Assembly (NCBI GenBank): GCA_945883825.1
Contig: CAMCYF010000004.1
Span: 30,205-94,204 of the forward strand
DNA from: Chitinophaga pinensis
Lineage (GTDB): Bacteria > Bacteroidota > Bacteroidia > Flavobacteriales_D > Crocinitomicaceae
Reading direction: 5' to 3'
DNA length: 64,000 nucleotides
Below, one piece after another: positions 1 through 9,655 of this stretch. The position numbers and the translations under genes were made by a program. How positions within the stretch are numbered: the first letter of the stretch is position 1; each line of letters opens with the position of its first letter. The notes beneath the pieces are model-generated. The model was not told the origin of the DNA. It made no database searches and saw only the letters and a program-made list of their open reading frames with translations.

Positions 1-1359
1 GCCTTTAATCGTGTAAATTCCTGAAGGAATATCAAGGCTTAATCGAGCCTGGCCATTGCCTAAATGATGTTCAGAAACTTGCAGACCCAATGCATTGATC
101 ACCGTATAGGTTGAAGGTAAATTGTTTTCTATAACAAGTTGACTACCATCAAACCAAGCATGCCAATTCTGATTCAATTCAGAAATAGACGCAGGATTAT
201 CTAAGACAACTTTAGTAACATAGGTGAGAATGTTTTGACATGAATCGTTGTAAATCGCATAGTTTACCAAGCCCCGTGTAATGTCATCGTAGCCATCGTA
301 GATTCCGTTTTCGATGACTGTTGAATCTTGTGAACAAAAGCAGTTTAAATTGACTTGGTAGTTTTTATCGGTTAAATTTTCTAGGTTATGAATGCTGTTG
401 TTGCAAATGCTGTTGTTGTCGATGATGGTAGAGTTAGGATTATATGCCGTTACTTGAATGCCAATGCCATTTCCATTGATTTGATTTTGACTCACTATGC
501 ATGCGTCTCCAATTTTCATGGCGATGGTGTTGTTAAAGAAAGTGGAATTTGTTATTTCACAACTAGAATTACCTTCAATACCCGTCCCATTTCCCTCAAA
601 ATAGCAATTGTTAACGTTTATGTTAGAACTTTCAGCAAAGCCAAAGGTATTATTCAGAAATTGACAATTTTGAATGTTTCCCTGAGATCCAATTATGTTA
701 TTTTGGTTTCCAACAAAGGTGCAATTGGTTACATTGATGTTGTTAGACCAAGTGAATGAGCAAAAGTTATTAGAAAACATACAATTAGTTGCAGTAAGAG
801 TACCATATTGGATTTGTGCTGCTTGTCCGACACCATTTGATTCAAATGTACAGTTGTTGTAGATCAAGTCGGCATTCAACTGAAGGGCATAATTATTCGA
901 CCTGAAATAACATTCATCAAAGGTATAGCTTACGCCTGGTTGAGGAATGTCGTTGTAAATTCCATAAAATGAATTATGCAATTCGAAATGATTTAATTGA
1001 ACAGTACCCCCTTGACTGCCTTTGATTCGAATCCCTTCCCAATTGTAAGAGCCAGTAGTGTTGTTTGTACTTTTAAAAACAACTGGTATATTGCTTGTTC
1101 CATCTGCAATTAGTGTTCCGCGGACTTCTAAATAAATAAAATTACCAGTATTGAAAGTGGTATCAGCGGTACAAATTACCTGCACGCCAGGTTCGATAGT
1201 TAGTGTTCTGTTTGGAAAAATTACAATGGATCCAGTAACCATATATGGGCTACCTGCCAATGTCCATGTTGTATTTTGGTAGATGCCACCAGAAACATTG
1301 GTTTGAGCAAATATTGAAAAGGAACAAAGTGCTGCTAAAAAAAATAAGGTAGTTTTCAT
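1..1359 (-). CDS. Secreted right-handed parallel beta-helix protein, 3' end cut by the window edge; paralog of the next gene
   Basis: Own translation of the minus strand from the ATG at 1359: MKTTLFFLAALCSFSIFAQTNVSGGIYQNTTWTLAGSPYMVTGSIVIFPNRTLTIEPGV..., with many NCxFxxNxxG repeats and FCSQDSTVIENGIYDGYDDITRGLVNYAIYNDSC near the C-terminus. Absent from the ORF track because it is open at the edge. Confidence 0.85.
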   Translation of the reverse strand, partial: MKTTLFFLAALCSFSIFAQTNVSGGIYQNTTWTLAGSPYMVTGSIVIFPNRTLTIEPGVQVICTADTTFNTGNFIYLEVRGTLIADGTSNIPVVFKSTNNTTGSYNWEGIRIKGSQGGTVQLNHFELHNSFYGIYNDIPQPGVSYTFDECYFRSNNYALQLNADLIYNNCTFESNGVGQAAQIQYGTLTATNCMFSNNFCSFTWSNNINVTNCTFVGNQNNIIGSQGNIQNCQFLNNTFGFAESSNINVNNCYFEGNGTGIEGNSSCEITNSTFFNNTIAMKIGDACIVSQNQINGNGIGIQVTAYNPNSTIIDNNSICNNSIHNLENLTDKNYQVNLNCFCSQDSTVIENGIYDGYDDITRGLVNYAIYNDSCQNILTYVTKVVLDNPASISELNQNWHAWFDGSQLVIENNLPSTYTVINALGLQVSEHHLGNGQARLSLDIPSGIYTIKG

Positions 1360-1362
1360 ATC

Positions 1363-2763
1363 CTATTGGTATTTGATAAATTTTTGATTTGCTGAGGTTT
1401 GATTAACTCTATTTATAATGAGGAATCCAGGATTTAGATCAGATACATTGAATTTATTTAGGGCGAAAGACTTCAAAATAAGAACTTTTCCATTTAAGTC
1501 GGAGATCTCTATTTCATCGATAGTTTCAGCGCTAAGGAATGTGAGCGTATTTCCCACTGGATTTTCAAAAGTAAAATCTTCAATTTCGTTCGTAGAAAGC
1601 GAAGCAACCTGATTGAATTTTAACACCGTGCCAAGTAGGATGGTGCAAGAAGAGTCAAATATTTGGTAATTGATTAGTCCTTTTGTTATATCGTCGTATC
1701 CATCTATGATTGATTGTTCAATTCCCGCAGAATCAAGGCTACAAAAGCAGTTGGTTAACAGCGAATAATTTACATTAGTGTTGTTATTAATATTGTAGTT
1801 GATGTTTTCGCAAATTTCATTGTTGGTAATAATGGGAGCATTTTCGATGCTTGATATACCTGAAATTCTTACGCCTCCCATATTATTCTTGATTTGGTTG
1901 TTTACTAGCTCAGTCAAAACAGAAACGTCAACTGCAACTTCATTGTAACTGAATACATTGTTGCTAATTTTACATCCGTAGGAGCTTTGAATACCAGTAA
2001 CGTTATCTAAAAAAGTACAATTTTCAATTTTTCCGTTGTTAGGAAAATTTATCGCGGTACCGTTGTTAAGGAACTGACAATTCGTAATCGACATAGAATC
2101 GAAAACACCTGCAGAAAAAACAAGCGCGTTTGTATTTTCTAAAAACGTTGTCCCCGTCATCGTAAAGGATGTACTGTAGGCATTAATGGCGGTTCCATTG
2201 TCTTTAAAAACACAATTATTGACAGTGAAGTAGCTCCAACCATAAACTGCAGAATTGTTTCCTATAAATTGACAATTGTTCAAAACAGTTTCATTTCCTA
2301 CAGTTACAGCTTGTCCACAATGGTTAAAAGAACAATTAGTATAGGAATAAAGGGCAAGTGGAGATTCGTAATTAAAAGGAACTTGCGCATTGGACATAGA
2401 GAAATGATTTGCATTTAAGACACCCCCTTGAGATGAAGTACATACAAATCCAATCCAACCGATGTTGCTCGTGTCGTTTAGAGTGCGGATCGTTATCGGT
2501 AACTGATTGTTTCCCAACATATTTATAGTCCCTCTGGTTTCAATGTAAAGGGAAGCATCGATATCATTGTTGATTAAAATTTCCACCCCAGGATCAATGG
2601 TTAAGGTGTTTCCGGGAAAGACCACAACGGAACCTGTCACCACATATGGGCTGTTATTAATACTCCAATTTGTATTTTGGTAAATCCCACCCGAAACGAA
2701 TGTTTGAGCCTGTACGGTGGCACATAACATAAAACCAATAAAACCTAAAAATATAATTTTCAT
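1363..2763 (-). CDS. Secreted right-handed parallel beta-helix protein with T9SS C-terminal sorting domain
   Basis: Signal peptide MKIIFLGFIGFMLCATVQAQ; NNCxFxxN repeats; C-terminal ENPVGNTLTF...SDLNGKVL...FLIINRV...QKFIKYQ resembles a T9SS type A sorting domain. Confidence 0.85.
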   Translation of the reverse strand: MKIIFLGFIGFMLCATVQAQTFVSGGIYQNTNWSINNSPYVVTGSVVVFPGNTLTIDPGVEILINNDIDASLYIETRGTINMLGNNQLPITIRTLNDTSNIGWIGFVCTSSQGGVLNANHFSMSNAQVPFNYESPLALYSYTNCSFNHCGQAVTVGNETVLNNCQFIGNNSAVYGWSYFTVNNCVFKDNGTAINAYSTSFTMTGTTFLENTNALVFSAGVFDSMSITNCQFLNNGTAINFPNNGKIENCTFLDNVTGIQSSYGCKISNNVFSYNEVAVDVSVLTELVNNQIKNNMGGVRISGISSIENAPIITNNEICENINYNINNNTNVNYSLLTNCFCSLDSAGIEQSIIDGYDDITKGLINYQIFDSSCTILLGTVLKFNQVASLSTNEIEDFTFENPVGNTLTFLSAETIDEIEISDLNGKVLILKSFALNKFNVSDLNPGFLIINRVNQTSANQKFIKYQ

Positions 2764-2853
2764 AGCATGTTTTTCAAGATAACAAATTTAAAGAATTAAT
2801 TGTTTTCAAATTTTAATAATATGTATGATAAGTCAGATAGACTAATACGGCCC

Positions 2854-4209
2854 CTACTTCCCAATACAAAACTTACTAAAGATATTACCTAACAAATCAT
2901 CAGTAGATATATCTCCTGTAATCGTTCCTAAGTGATACATTGCTTGGCGAATATCCATGGCAATAAAATCTGCGCTTGTAGCATCTTCTAAACCAATATG
3001 TGCTTTCTCAAGAGTTTCAGAGGTTTTTAGCAGGGCCTCATAGTGACGCGCAGAAGAAACAATGGTTTCATTTTGCAAATCAAAATTACTTACAACAAGT
3101 GCAACTAAACTATTTTTTAATTCTTCTATTCCAGTTCCTGTTTTAGCGCTAACACAAAGTCCTTCAGGGTTTAACTTGGGATTCAAATCAGCTTTATTAA
3201 CTAAAAGAAGAATGTGTTTTTCGGGAAATTGTGTTTTTAATTTCGCTACCCAAATGGTTGTGGCAGAAAGTGAACTCGTATCATTGGCAACAGCTAAACA
3301 GAGCACAATACTTGCTTGATCAATCTTTTGCTGAGATCGAGCAATTCCCATAGCTTCAATGGTTTCTTCAGTTTCGCGGATGCCTGCTGTGTCAATTAAG
3401 CGAAAAAGAATTCCATCGATATTCAGTGTTTCCTCAATTACATCTCTTGTTGTTCCGGGAATGTTGCTCACAATAGCCCGTTCTTCACCCAATAATTGAT
3501 TTAAAAGTGTACTTTTTCCGGTATTTGGAGCGCCAACCAAGGCTACAGGAACACCATTTTTAAGGGCATTTCCTAAGTCAAAGGATTTCGCTAAGCGCTT
3601 AATAATTTCCAAAACTTCTGAAATCAATATTTTGAGTGCGCTGCGATCGGCAAATTCTACATCTTCTTCTGAGAAATCGAGTTCCAATTCAATGAGAGAA
3701 GCAAAATGGATAAGTTTATCGCGTAGGTCTTTTAATTCGGTGGAGAAATTGCCGCGTAATTGCCTTAAAGCAACTAAATGTGCTTGCCGTGATTGTGAAG
3801 CTATAAGGTCTGCAATGGCTTCCGCTTGTGATAAATCGAGCTTTCCATTTAAAAAAGCACGTCTTGTAAATTCACCGGGTTCTGCTAAACGACAGCCTGC
3901 TGCGCAAAGTGCTTGTAAAATTTGTTGCTGAATATAAGGCGATGCGTGGCAAGAGATTTCTACACTTTCTTCGCCTGTAAAACTTTTACCTTCGCTAAAT
4001 ACAGAGACTAAAACCTCATCAATTAAAGTTTTATCGGGTGCTGAGAAAAGTCCAAAGTGACTTGTATGAGATGCTTTATCTTGAAGCGGTTTGCTAAAAA
4101 ATTGTTCCGTTAACACGAGTGATTTCGTTCCAGAAATACGAATGAGAGCAATCGCTCCGATACCATTTGGAGTAGCTAGAGCACAAATAGTATCATCAGT
4201 TTGAAACAT
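2854..4209 (-). CDS. mnmE: tRNA uridine-5-carboxymethylaminomethyl(34) synthesis GTPase MnmE
   Basis: N-terminal DTICALATPNGIGAIALIRISG; G1 GAPNTGKSTLLN; IPGTTRDVIEE; C-terminal CIGK. Confidence 0.97.
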   Translation of the reverse strand: MFQTDDTICALATPNGIGAIALIRISGTKSLVLTEQFFSKPLQDKASHTSHFGLFSAPDKTLIDEVLVSVFSEGKSFTGEESVEISCHASPYIQQQILQALCAAGCRLAEPGEFTRRAFLNGKLDLSQAEAIADLIASQSRQAHLVALRQLRGNFSTELKDLRDKLIHFASLIELELDFSEEDVEFADRSALKILISEVLEIIKRLAKSFDLGNALKNGVPVALVGAPNTGKSTLLNQLLGEERAIVSNIPGTTRDVIEETLNIDGILFRLIDTAGIRETEETIEAMGIARSQQKIDQASIVLCLAVANDTSSLSATTIWVAKLKTQFPEKHILLLVNKADLNPKLNPEGLCVSAKTGTGIEELKNSLVALVVSNFDLQNETIVSSARHYEALLKTSETLEKAHIGLEDATSADFIAMDIRQAMYHLGTITGDISTDDLLGNIFSKFCIGK

Positions 4210-4314
4210 TTGACAAAGTTAAAGAAACAAAGTACCGATTGCAAATGTACAAGGAACTTAGATTTCAAGAAAAATAACAAAGTCCTTTCAAGACATTTGA
4301 TGTACCTTTGCACC

Positions 4315-4668
4315 ATGGATCACGACATAGAATTACGTTTTCAAAAATTAAAAACCCATCTTGAACTTACCTTTGGAGAGGGAATGGACCTGCAAGCTAT
4401 GCTTTTTCTTATTGGCGTAAATGAATTAGGCTTGGGCTACAAAAATTTTTCCAAACAAGAGAAAACAGATTTATTTCACATTGCAATTTGTACACTTTTA
4501 GAACCTTATGGTTACTATAAATTTGAGGGAAGAGATGAAGAATCATGGCCGCACTTTAAACTTTTAAAAACACTTCCTCCTTTGGAGCACAGAGAACAGC
4601 AGCACCTCATGAAGCAGTCAATGCTCGACTATTTTATCGCCAACGATTATTATTCTGAGGATGCTTAA
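4315..4668 (+). CDS. Conserved hypothetical protein (~117 aa)
   Basis: ORF with the more likely start at MDHDIELRFQKLKTHLELTFGEGMDLQAMLFLIGVNELGLG; the track start at 4201 would overlap mnmE divergently. Confidence 0.7.
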   Translation: MDHDIELRFQKLKTHLELTFGEGMDLQAMLFLIGVNELGLGYKNFSKQEKTDLFHIAICTLLEPYGYYKFEGRDEESWPHFKLLKTLPPLEHREQQHLMKQSMLDYFIANDYYSEDA

Positions 4669-6980
4669 CGGATAACCAAGACTTTGCCAACTTTTTCGTC
4701 TTTTCCTTCATTTGTGGCAGTCCAAATAATGTAAACACCACTTGCAACTGCATCTCCTCCTAATGTTTTAACATCCCAAGTTGCTGTGCCTCCATTAGAG
4801 GTAGTTTTGTAGACTAAATTACCGGCAATATCTGTAATTTTCACATCTGAATTGTAGCGGATTCCTTGAATTGTTACTACTCCGGCATAATTTGGTCGCA
4901 CTGGATTAGGAAAAACTTTTGTTGTAGCGTACTCGGGGTCTTCATATGTTGCATTTGTACGATAAGAAACCAAGCCCTTGTCTGTAATAATAAATAATTC
5001 TCCAGTAGTTTGATCCAATTTTAAATCAAGAATATTATCTGAGATCAAGGGTGAATTTTTTGTGGTATGCTGCTCCAAAATTTCAGATCCGTCTTGGGAA
5101 AGTAATAAAATACCCGCAGTAGCTGTAGCCATCCACTTCCGATTACCACCATCGACTTCAATATCTGTTATGTGGGTATTTCCAAGAAGATATTCAACAT
5201 TTCCCTCAAACTCTACTTTTATGCGCTGTGCGTCATATTCCCCTGCGGTGGCTGTAAATGCTGAATTTGCGTTGTAAAGTATTGCAAAACCTGCATCTGT
5301 GCCAATCCAAATTTCCCCATCAAAATCTGCGGCCAATGCAGTGACATTTTGTGAAGGAAGATCACCTGAAAAAACACCAGTCCTTAAATTAATGTATGCA
5401 TCATCTGATGGATCTGCAAGGGAATTGTTTGTAGAATAACCAAAAATGCCGTCACTAATTGTTGCAAACCAAATATTTCCATCAAAATCTACAATCATTT
5501 TTTTTGTAAACTTATTTCGTGCTGAGGCACCAAGATCATAGTTATACCAAACACCATTGTTATCCATTACATTAAGAGGTTTTAGCGTGTAGCCATTTAA
5601 AGCCCATAAATTTCCACTGCCATCATAACAAACATCAGAAACAAGTGTCCAAGTAGTTCCCAATGACATGATTTCTAAAGTAGAATTCGAGGCATTAAAA
5701 TTTTGCACATTACCATTATTAAGCACCGACAATGGAAATTCAGAAAAGGTGCAAACGGCAGATTGCTCGCTATTTTTTGGATTGATCGAAACATCTAAGA
5801 AATCCCAGATATTTTGATTTTGCCAACTTGGCACTTGCTCTAAGTTAATATTACTCCACTCCTCATCTTCAAAAAAGTGAATGCCACTTTTATAAAATGA
5901 AGGACCATTTCCAGATAATCCGCCAGAAGCGATTGCTAATTTTCCATCATTAACATCCATTGAATAAAAATCCTTGTTTTTAGTACCTGAAACACTAATT
6001 ATTTGAAAGTTAAATTCATCGGGATAAAACATAAGTCCAATATTTTTATCTGCTGACCATAAACCTGTGGAATTTAAAACAGAGTTTGCAACAGAAAACC
6101 ATTGGTTGAAATTTGAGGCACTGTATCCTGCTGTTTGGAGCAAATTAGCATTGAAAAGTGAAATTCCACCTTCTTTATTTACATGTAAATAAGAGTCACT
6201 TGTCGAAATAGAATTAATTTCAAGTGAAAACGGCGAAGGTGCAAAGACTTCTTTACCATTGCTTGTTAAACGATAAAGCGTATCAGAACCATACGATGGT
6301 GTTTTAAAAAGGACAAAGAAAATAGTATTAAAGTTCTCTAATCCTGCATAAAAATTTGTAGAAATTTGCGGTAATCGCATGTCGGTAGTCCATTGAGCGG
6401 GATCCGGCAAGGCGGGATCAGTATAAATTGCATATAGTAATTTTGAAGGAGTAAGAGCAAAAAGTGTATCTGCTTTTAAGGCAACATCCACTATTTTTTC
6501 TAAACCATCTGTTGGGTAGTACGTATCTTTAATTTCTTTTTTTACATCATTAATTTTTACAATAGAAAAATCAGTCGCTGCTAGAATAAAATCACCATTT
6601 CTCCTGAATGAATTAATTTTTTTTGAATAGGGAATCGAAGCTAATTTTAAAGCAGGAATGTTATAAATCTCTCCTTCTTTTAGAACATCAATATTCCCAT
6701 TTTTATATCCTATATACAATTGATTTGTTTCAGCGTAAAAATAAAGAGTCGAAATTTCAATGTCTGAAAGCCCATTGATAGCGGTCCATAATTTCTTTTC
6801 TTTTGAAGCTATGTCGTATTCAAACAAGCCGTTTTCAAAAGCTGTAAAAACTGTAGATTCTGATGCTGCAATTGCTATTGCTTTGCTTGTTGCAGAATGA
6901 AAGCGCCATGTTCCTGTACTAATTTGGGCTTGTGATTTTATGAATAGTAAAAAAGAAAAAACAATCAGTAGAATTTTCAT
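4665..6980 (-). CDS. porZ: PorZ-like T9SS beta-propeller surface protein
   Basis: Signal peptide, then GTWRFHSATSKAIAIAASESTVFTAFENGLFEYD, two-component-regulator-type propeller repeats, C-terminal FPNPVRPNYAG...ITDIAGNLVYKT...VLVIR sorting-domain-like segment. Architecture and N-terminus match PorZ. Confidence 0.8.
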   Translation of the reverse strand: MKILLIVFSFLLFIKSQAQISTGTWRFHSATSKAIAIAASESTVFTAFENGLFEYDIASKEKKLWTAINGLSDIEISTLYFYAETNQLYIGYKNGNIDVLKEGEIYNIPALKLASIPYSKKINSFRRNGDFILAATDFSIVKINDVKKEIKDTYYPTDGLEKIVDVALKADTLFALTPSKLLYAIYTDPALPDPAQWTTDMRLPQISTNFYAGLENFNTIFFVLFKTPSYGSDTLYRLTSNGKEVFAPSPFSLEINSISTSDSYLHVNKEGGISLFNANLLQTAGYSASNFNQWFSVANSVLNSTGLWSADKNIGLMFYPDEFNFQIISVSGTKNKDFYSMDVNDGKLAIASGGLSGNGPSFYKSGIHFFEDEEWSNINLEQVPSWQNQNIWDFLDVSINPKNSEQSAVCTFSEFPLSVLNNGNVQNFNASNSTLEIMSLGTTWTLVSDVCYDGSGNLWALNGYTLKPLNVMDNNGVWYNYDLGASARNKFTKKMIVDFDGNIWFATISDGIFGYSTNNSLADPSDDAYINLRTGVFSGDLPSQNVTALAADFDGEIWIGTDAGFAILYNANSAFTATAGEYDAQRIKVEFEGNVEYLLGNTHITDIEVDGGNRKWMATATAGILLLSQDGSEILEQHTTKNSPLISDNILDLKLDQTTGELFIITDKGLVSYRTNATYEDPEYATTKVFPNPVRPNYAGVVTIQGIRYNSDVKITDIAGNLVYKTTSNGGTATWDVKTLGGDAVASGVYIIWTATNEGKDEKVGKVLVIR

Positions 6981-7198
6981 GGGAATCTTGTTCTTTCAAC
7001 CAACGATTAAATATAATTTATGTTGTATTGAGTTCATTATTTTAACTCAAAAGAATTTATAAAAACAACTCCGTTTTCATTTTCCCAAATAGAGTATAAA
7101 TCTAGTGGACGAATTAATAGATTATCAACCTACTTTACTTGCTTCTTTTTTTCACACCGAATAGGAATAAGTTATTTGAGTAAGAATTAGTTTGTGTT

Positions 7199-9334
7199 TT
7201 AAAAATAGCATGTCGTTCGTCCTCGTTTGAAAAATAGCAAAGTTAGAAAAAGGTATAAAATCACACCTGCCCACATCGAAATACTTACAAAACTAGCGCG
7301 AATCACATTTTTTGGCTCAAAACTGAATTCAAGTGTGCTTTTCCCCTTGGGAAGATCGACAGCCATGAATGTTTCACTCACTTTGACAACAGGAAAGGAC
7401 TTTCCGTTTACTTTCGCTGTCCAAGATGGATGGTAATTTTGTAGATATATGAATTTCCTAGCATCGGGCAATTCTGTGTGAAGTATTAACTCATTAGGAG
7501 AAAAGGTCTCCACCCAAAATTTTTGCGCCGAAAGCGTATCGATCGTTGTTGTATCGATATGATTGTTTTTATCCAATCGCTCAGCAAAAAAATAGACAGG
7601 ATACTGAATCAATTTGTCAAATTCACCAGTCTCAATCGCACGTGCCATATTTCTATATGTATATGGGCTGATTCCGTCGTAAGTCGGTCGCTTAAAATAA
7701 ATGGATAAGTTCTTCCAAAGTTGGTCAAAATGCTGACTTTGGTCTGCGTCATTAAACGTTGTAAGTGGCAGCGTTGATGACGGTATTGGAAATCCTTCAG
7801 GCAGCGTATCCATGCCAACGGAGGCGTCATTCAAGGATCGATCGTAGAGGACAGTCGCGTATTGATTCATCCATGTAAACGAAACGATTTCCATTATAAA
7901 TACAAGTAGAAACGCTTTTTTCCAGCCAAATGCAGTATCACCGAATAACTTGAATTTGCGCATCAATAAAAATAATCCCATGAGTAAAATGAGCACGCCA
8001 GTTTGAAGAAAAATCAATTCATTGATCTGTGCCACATTTATAAAATGCAACCAGCCAATCGTGAAGATTTGCAAGAATTTGTATTGTTCAACACCTGAGA
8101 AGAGGAAGAGATTAGAGATTACAAAACAGATGATGGCGAAGAGAAGTTGACGGGTGAAAAGTTTCCGTGCCTGTAATGATTGACTCAGGTAGTGCAACGA
8201 AAATCCTGCTGAGAAAAGAAAGAAAAACAAGGCAAATAATCTGAACAGCGATGGAAAACGGAACAAATCCATGAAGGGAAGATAGGTTGTCCATGTACGA
8301 ACAGGCAGGGATTGTCCCATTGAAATCAAAAGAAATAATATCCCAATTCCAAAGAAGATTTTTACATTTTTTGGAGCATCTTTTCGAAACAATAACGCTA
8401 AAATCGTCAGCAAGAGCAATACGCCAAAATACGCATTGGTCATCGAGAAATCGACTCCCCAGAATGCCTGATCGTTCTTTGTTGTCGCCAGTGGATAGAT
8501 GAAAGAAATGAGTGCCTCGGGCGAGAACGATCCTTCCAAGGTATTCCAAACATCTGCTCTTTCATTCAGACCGGTACCCCGAGTAATGAGTGGAGCCATG
8601 TCGAAGGCGGCAATTAAAACCACAGAACTCATTAGTAGAAAGATGACAGACGAAATTCCAAAAAACAGCCATTGTTTCTGATAGTGGGCGTAATTTTTAG
8701 CGCGAATTTGCCTCACAGATTCAACGATAAAAAATCCAAGGAGTATGTAGATCGTGACAATGAACATGCCCGGATATCCACCAGAAAGTTGCAAAAACAA
8801 GACGAGTGCCAATTGCAATCCAGATCGAAAGCTTGGGGTTTGTTGAACGCGCAGAAAATACATCACTACCCAAGGAAGCCACGCTGCGCTGACCACCCAT
8901 CCAAGGTGCTGCGCGTTGCCAATCATGACACCCGAAAGCATATAACCCGTTGCGCACGAGAGTAATGCAACACGGGCAAGTCCAAATTGCTTGAGTAAAA
9001 AATAGAAGCCCAATCCGCCCAAATAGAGGTGCAGCAGGTATTCAAAATGTAGGCTTCCCATCGAATAGCCACCAAATAGAGCAGCAACGCCCCAACTGAC
9101 TGGATACCATGTACCAGGATCGCCCATTTGCGAAAAACCTCCGTTGATAAAGGGATTCCAAAGTGGTAGTTGATTCTGAGAAAGCATATCTGTTATGAAG
9201 TATTTCCATGGAAGGTACAAATCCATTGCGTCCCATTTCATCACAGCAATTCCAAACACGAGCGGCCAAAGTGCCACAACGAGTACCGCAAGGAGAATCA
9301 AAGAATCGAAATACGTTGAACGCTGTTGTTTCAT
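7199..9334 (-). CDS. YfhO-family polytopic membrane protein
   Basis: Multi-TM; WDAMDLYLPWKYFITDMLSQNQLPLWNPFINGGFSQMGDPGTWYP is YfhO-like. Start taken at MKQQRST. Confidence 0.85.
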   Translation of the reverse strand: MKQQRSTYFDSLILLAVLVVALWPLVFGIAVMKWDAMDLYLPWKYFITDMLSQNQLPLWNPFINGGFSQMGDPGTWYPVSWGVAALFGGYSMGSLHFEYLLHLYLGGLGFYFLLKQFGLARVALLSCATGYMLSGVMIGNAQHLGWVVSAAWLPWVVMYFLRVQQTPSFRSGLQLALVLFLQLSGGYPGMFIVTIYILLGFFIVESVRQIRAKNYAHYQKQWLFFGISSVIFLLMSSVVLIAAFDMAPLITRGTGLNERADVWNTLEGSFSPEALISFIYPLATTKNDQAFWGVDFSMTNAYFGVLLLLTILALLFRKDAPKNVKIFFGIGILFLLISMGQSLPVRTWTTYLPFMDLFRFPSLFRLFALFFFLFSAGFSLHYLSQSLQARKLFTRQLLFAIICFVISNLFLFSGVEQYKFLQIFTIGWLHFINVAQINELIFLQTGVLILLMGLFLLMRKFKLFGDTAFGWKKAFLLVFIMEIVSFTWMNQYATVLYDRSLNDASVGMDTLPEGFPIPSSTLPLTTFNDADQSQHFDQLWKNLSIYFKRPTYDGISPYTYRNMARAIETGEFDKLIQYPVYFFAERLDKNNHIDTTTIDTLSAQKFWVETFSPNELILHTELPDARKFIYLQNYHPSWTAKVNGKSFPVVKVSETFMAVDLPKGKSTLEFSFEPKNVIRASFVSISMWAGVILYLFLTLLFFKRGRTTCYF

Positions 9335-9655
9335 TCGAAATCGAAAGTACAAAACTTTTGTGAGTTTTTTGATTGATCAAGTCATTCCCTCTGGCAAACG
9401 GAATGATTGTTTGATGTTGAAAAGTTCCAACTAGCCAGTTTATTTTAGATTCTTAGCGTCAAAAGTAGTAGAAACAAATTTTTTTTTCTTCGTTTAGGGC
9501 ATGATAGTCTATACGAAATAAGAAAACGATTTGTCAACAAGAATGTAACCCTAAAATTGCCAAAAAATAAAAATGCCAAGTTCCAATTCCTATTTGGGCA
9601 TAGATGCAAAACCCAGAAAAAACATTAGAAAAATACGAATGAATAAATATCGTTA

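Noticed and set aside
388-759. 123-aa plus-strand ORF
   Set aside because: Antisense to the beta-helix gene at 1..1359, no recognisable domain, low-complexity composition; an artefact of the repeats.
8112-8549. 145-aa minus-strand ORF and other overlapping ORFs inside 7199-9380
   Set aside because: Out-of-frame or antisense to an intact YfhO gene; they arise from the higher GC content there.
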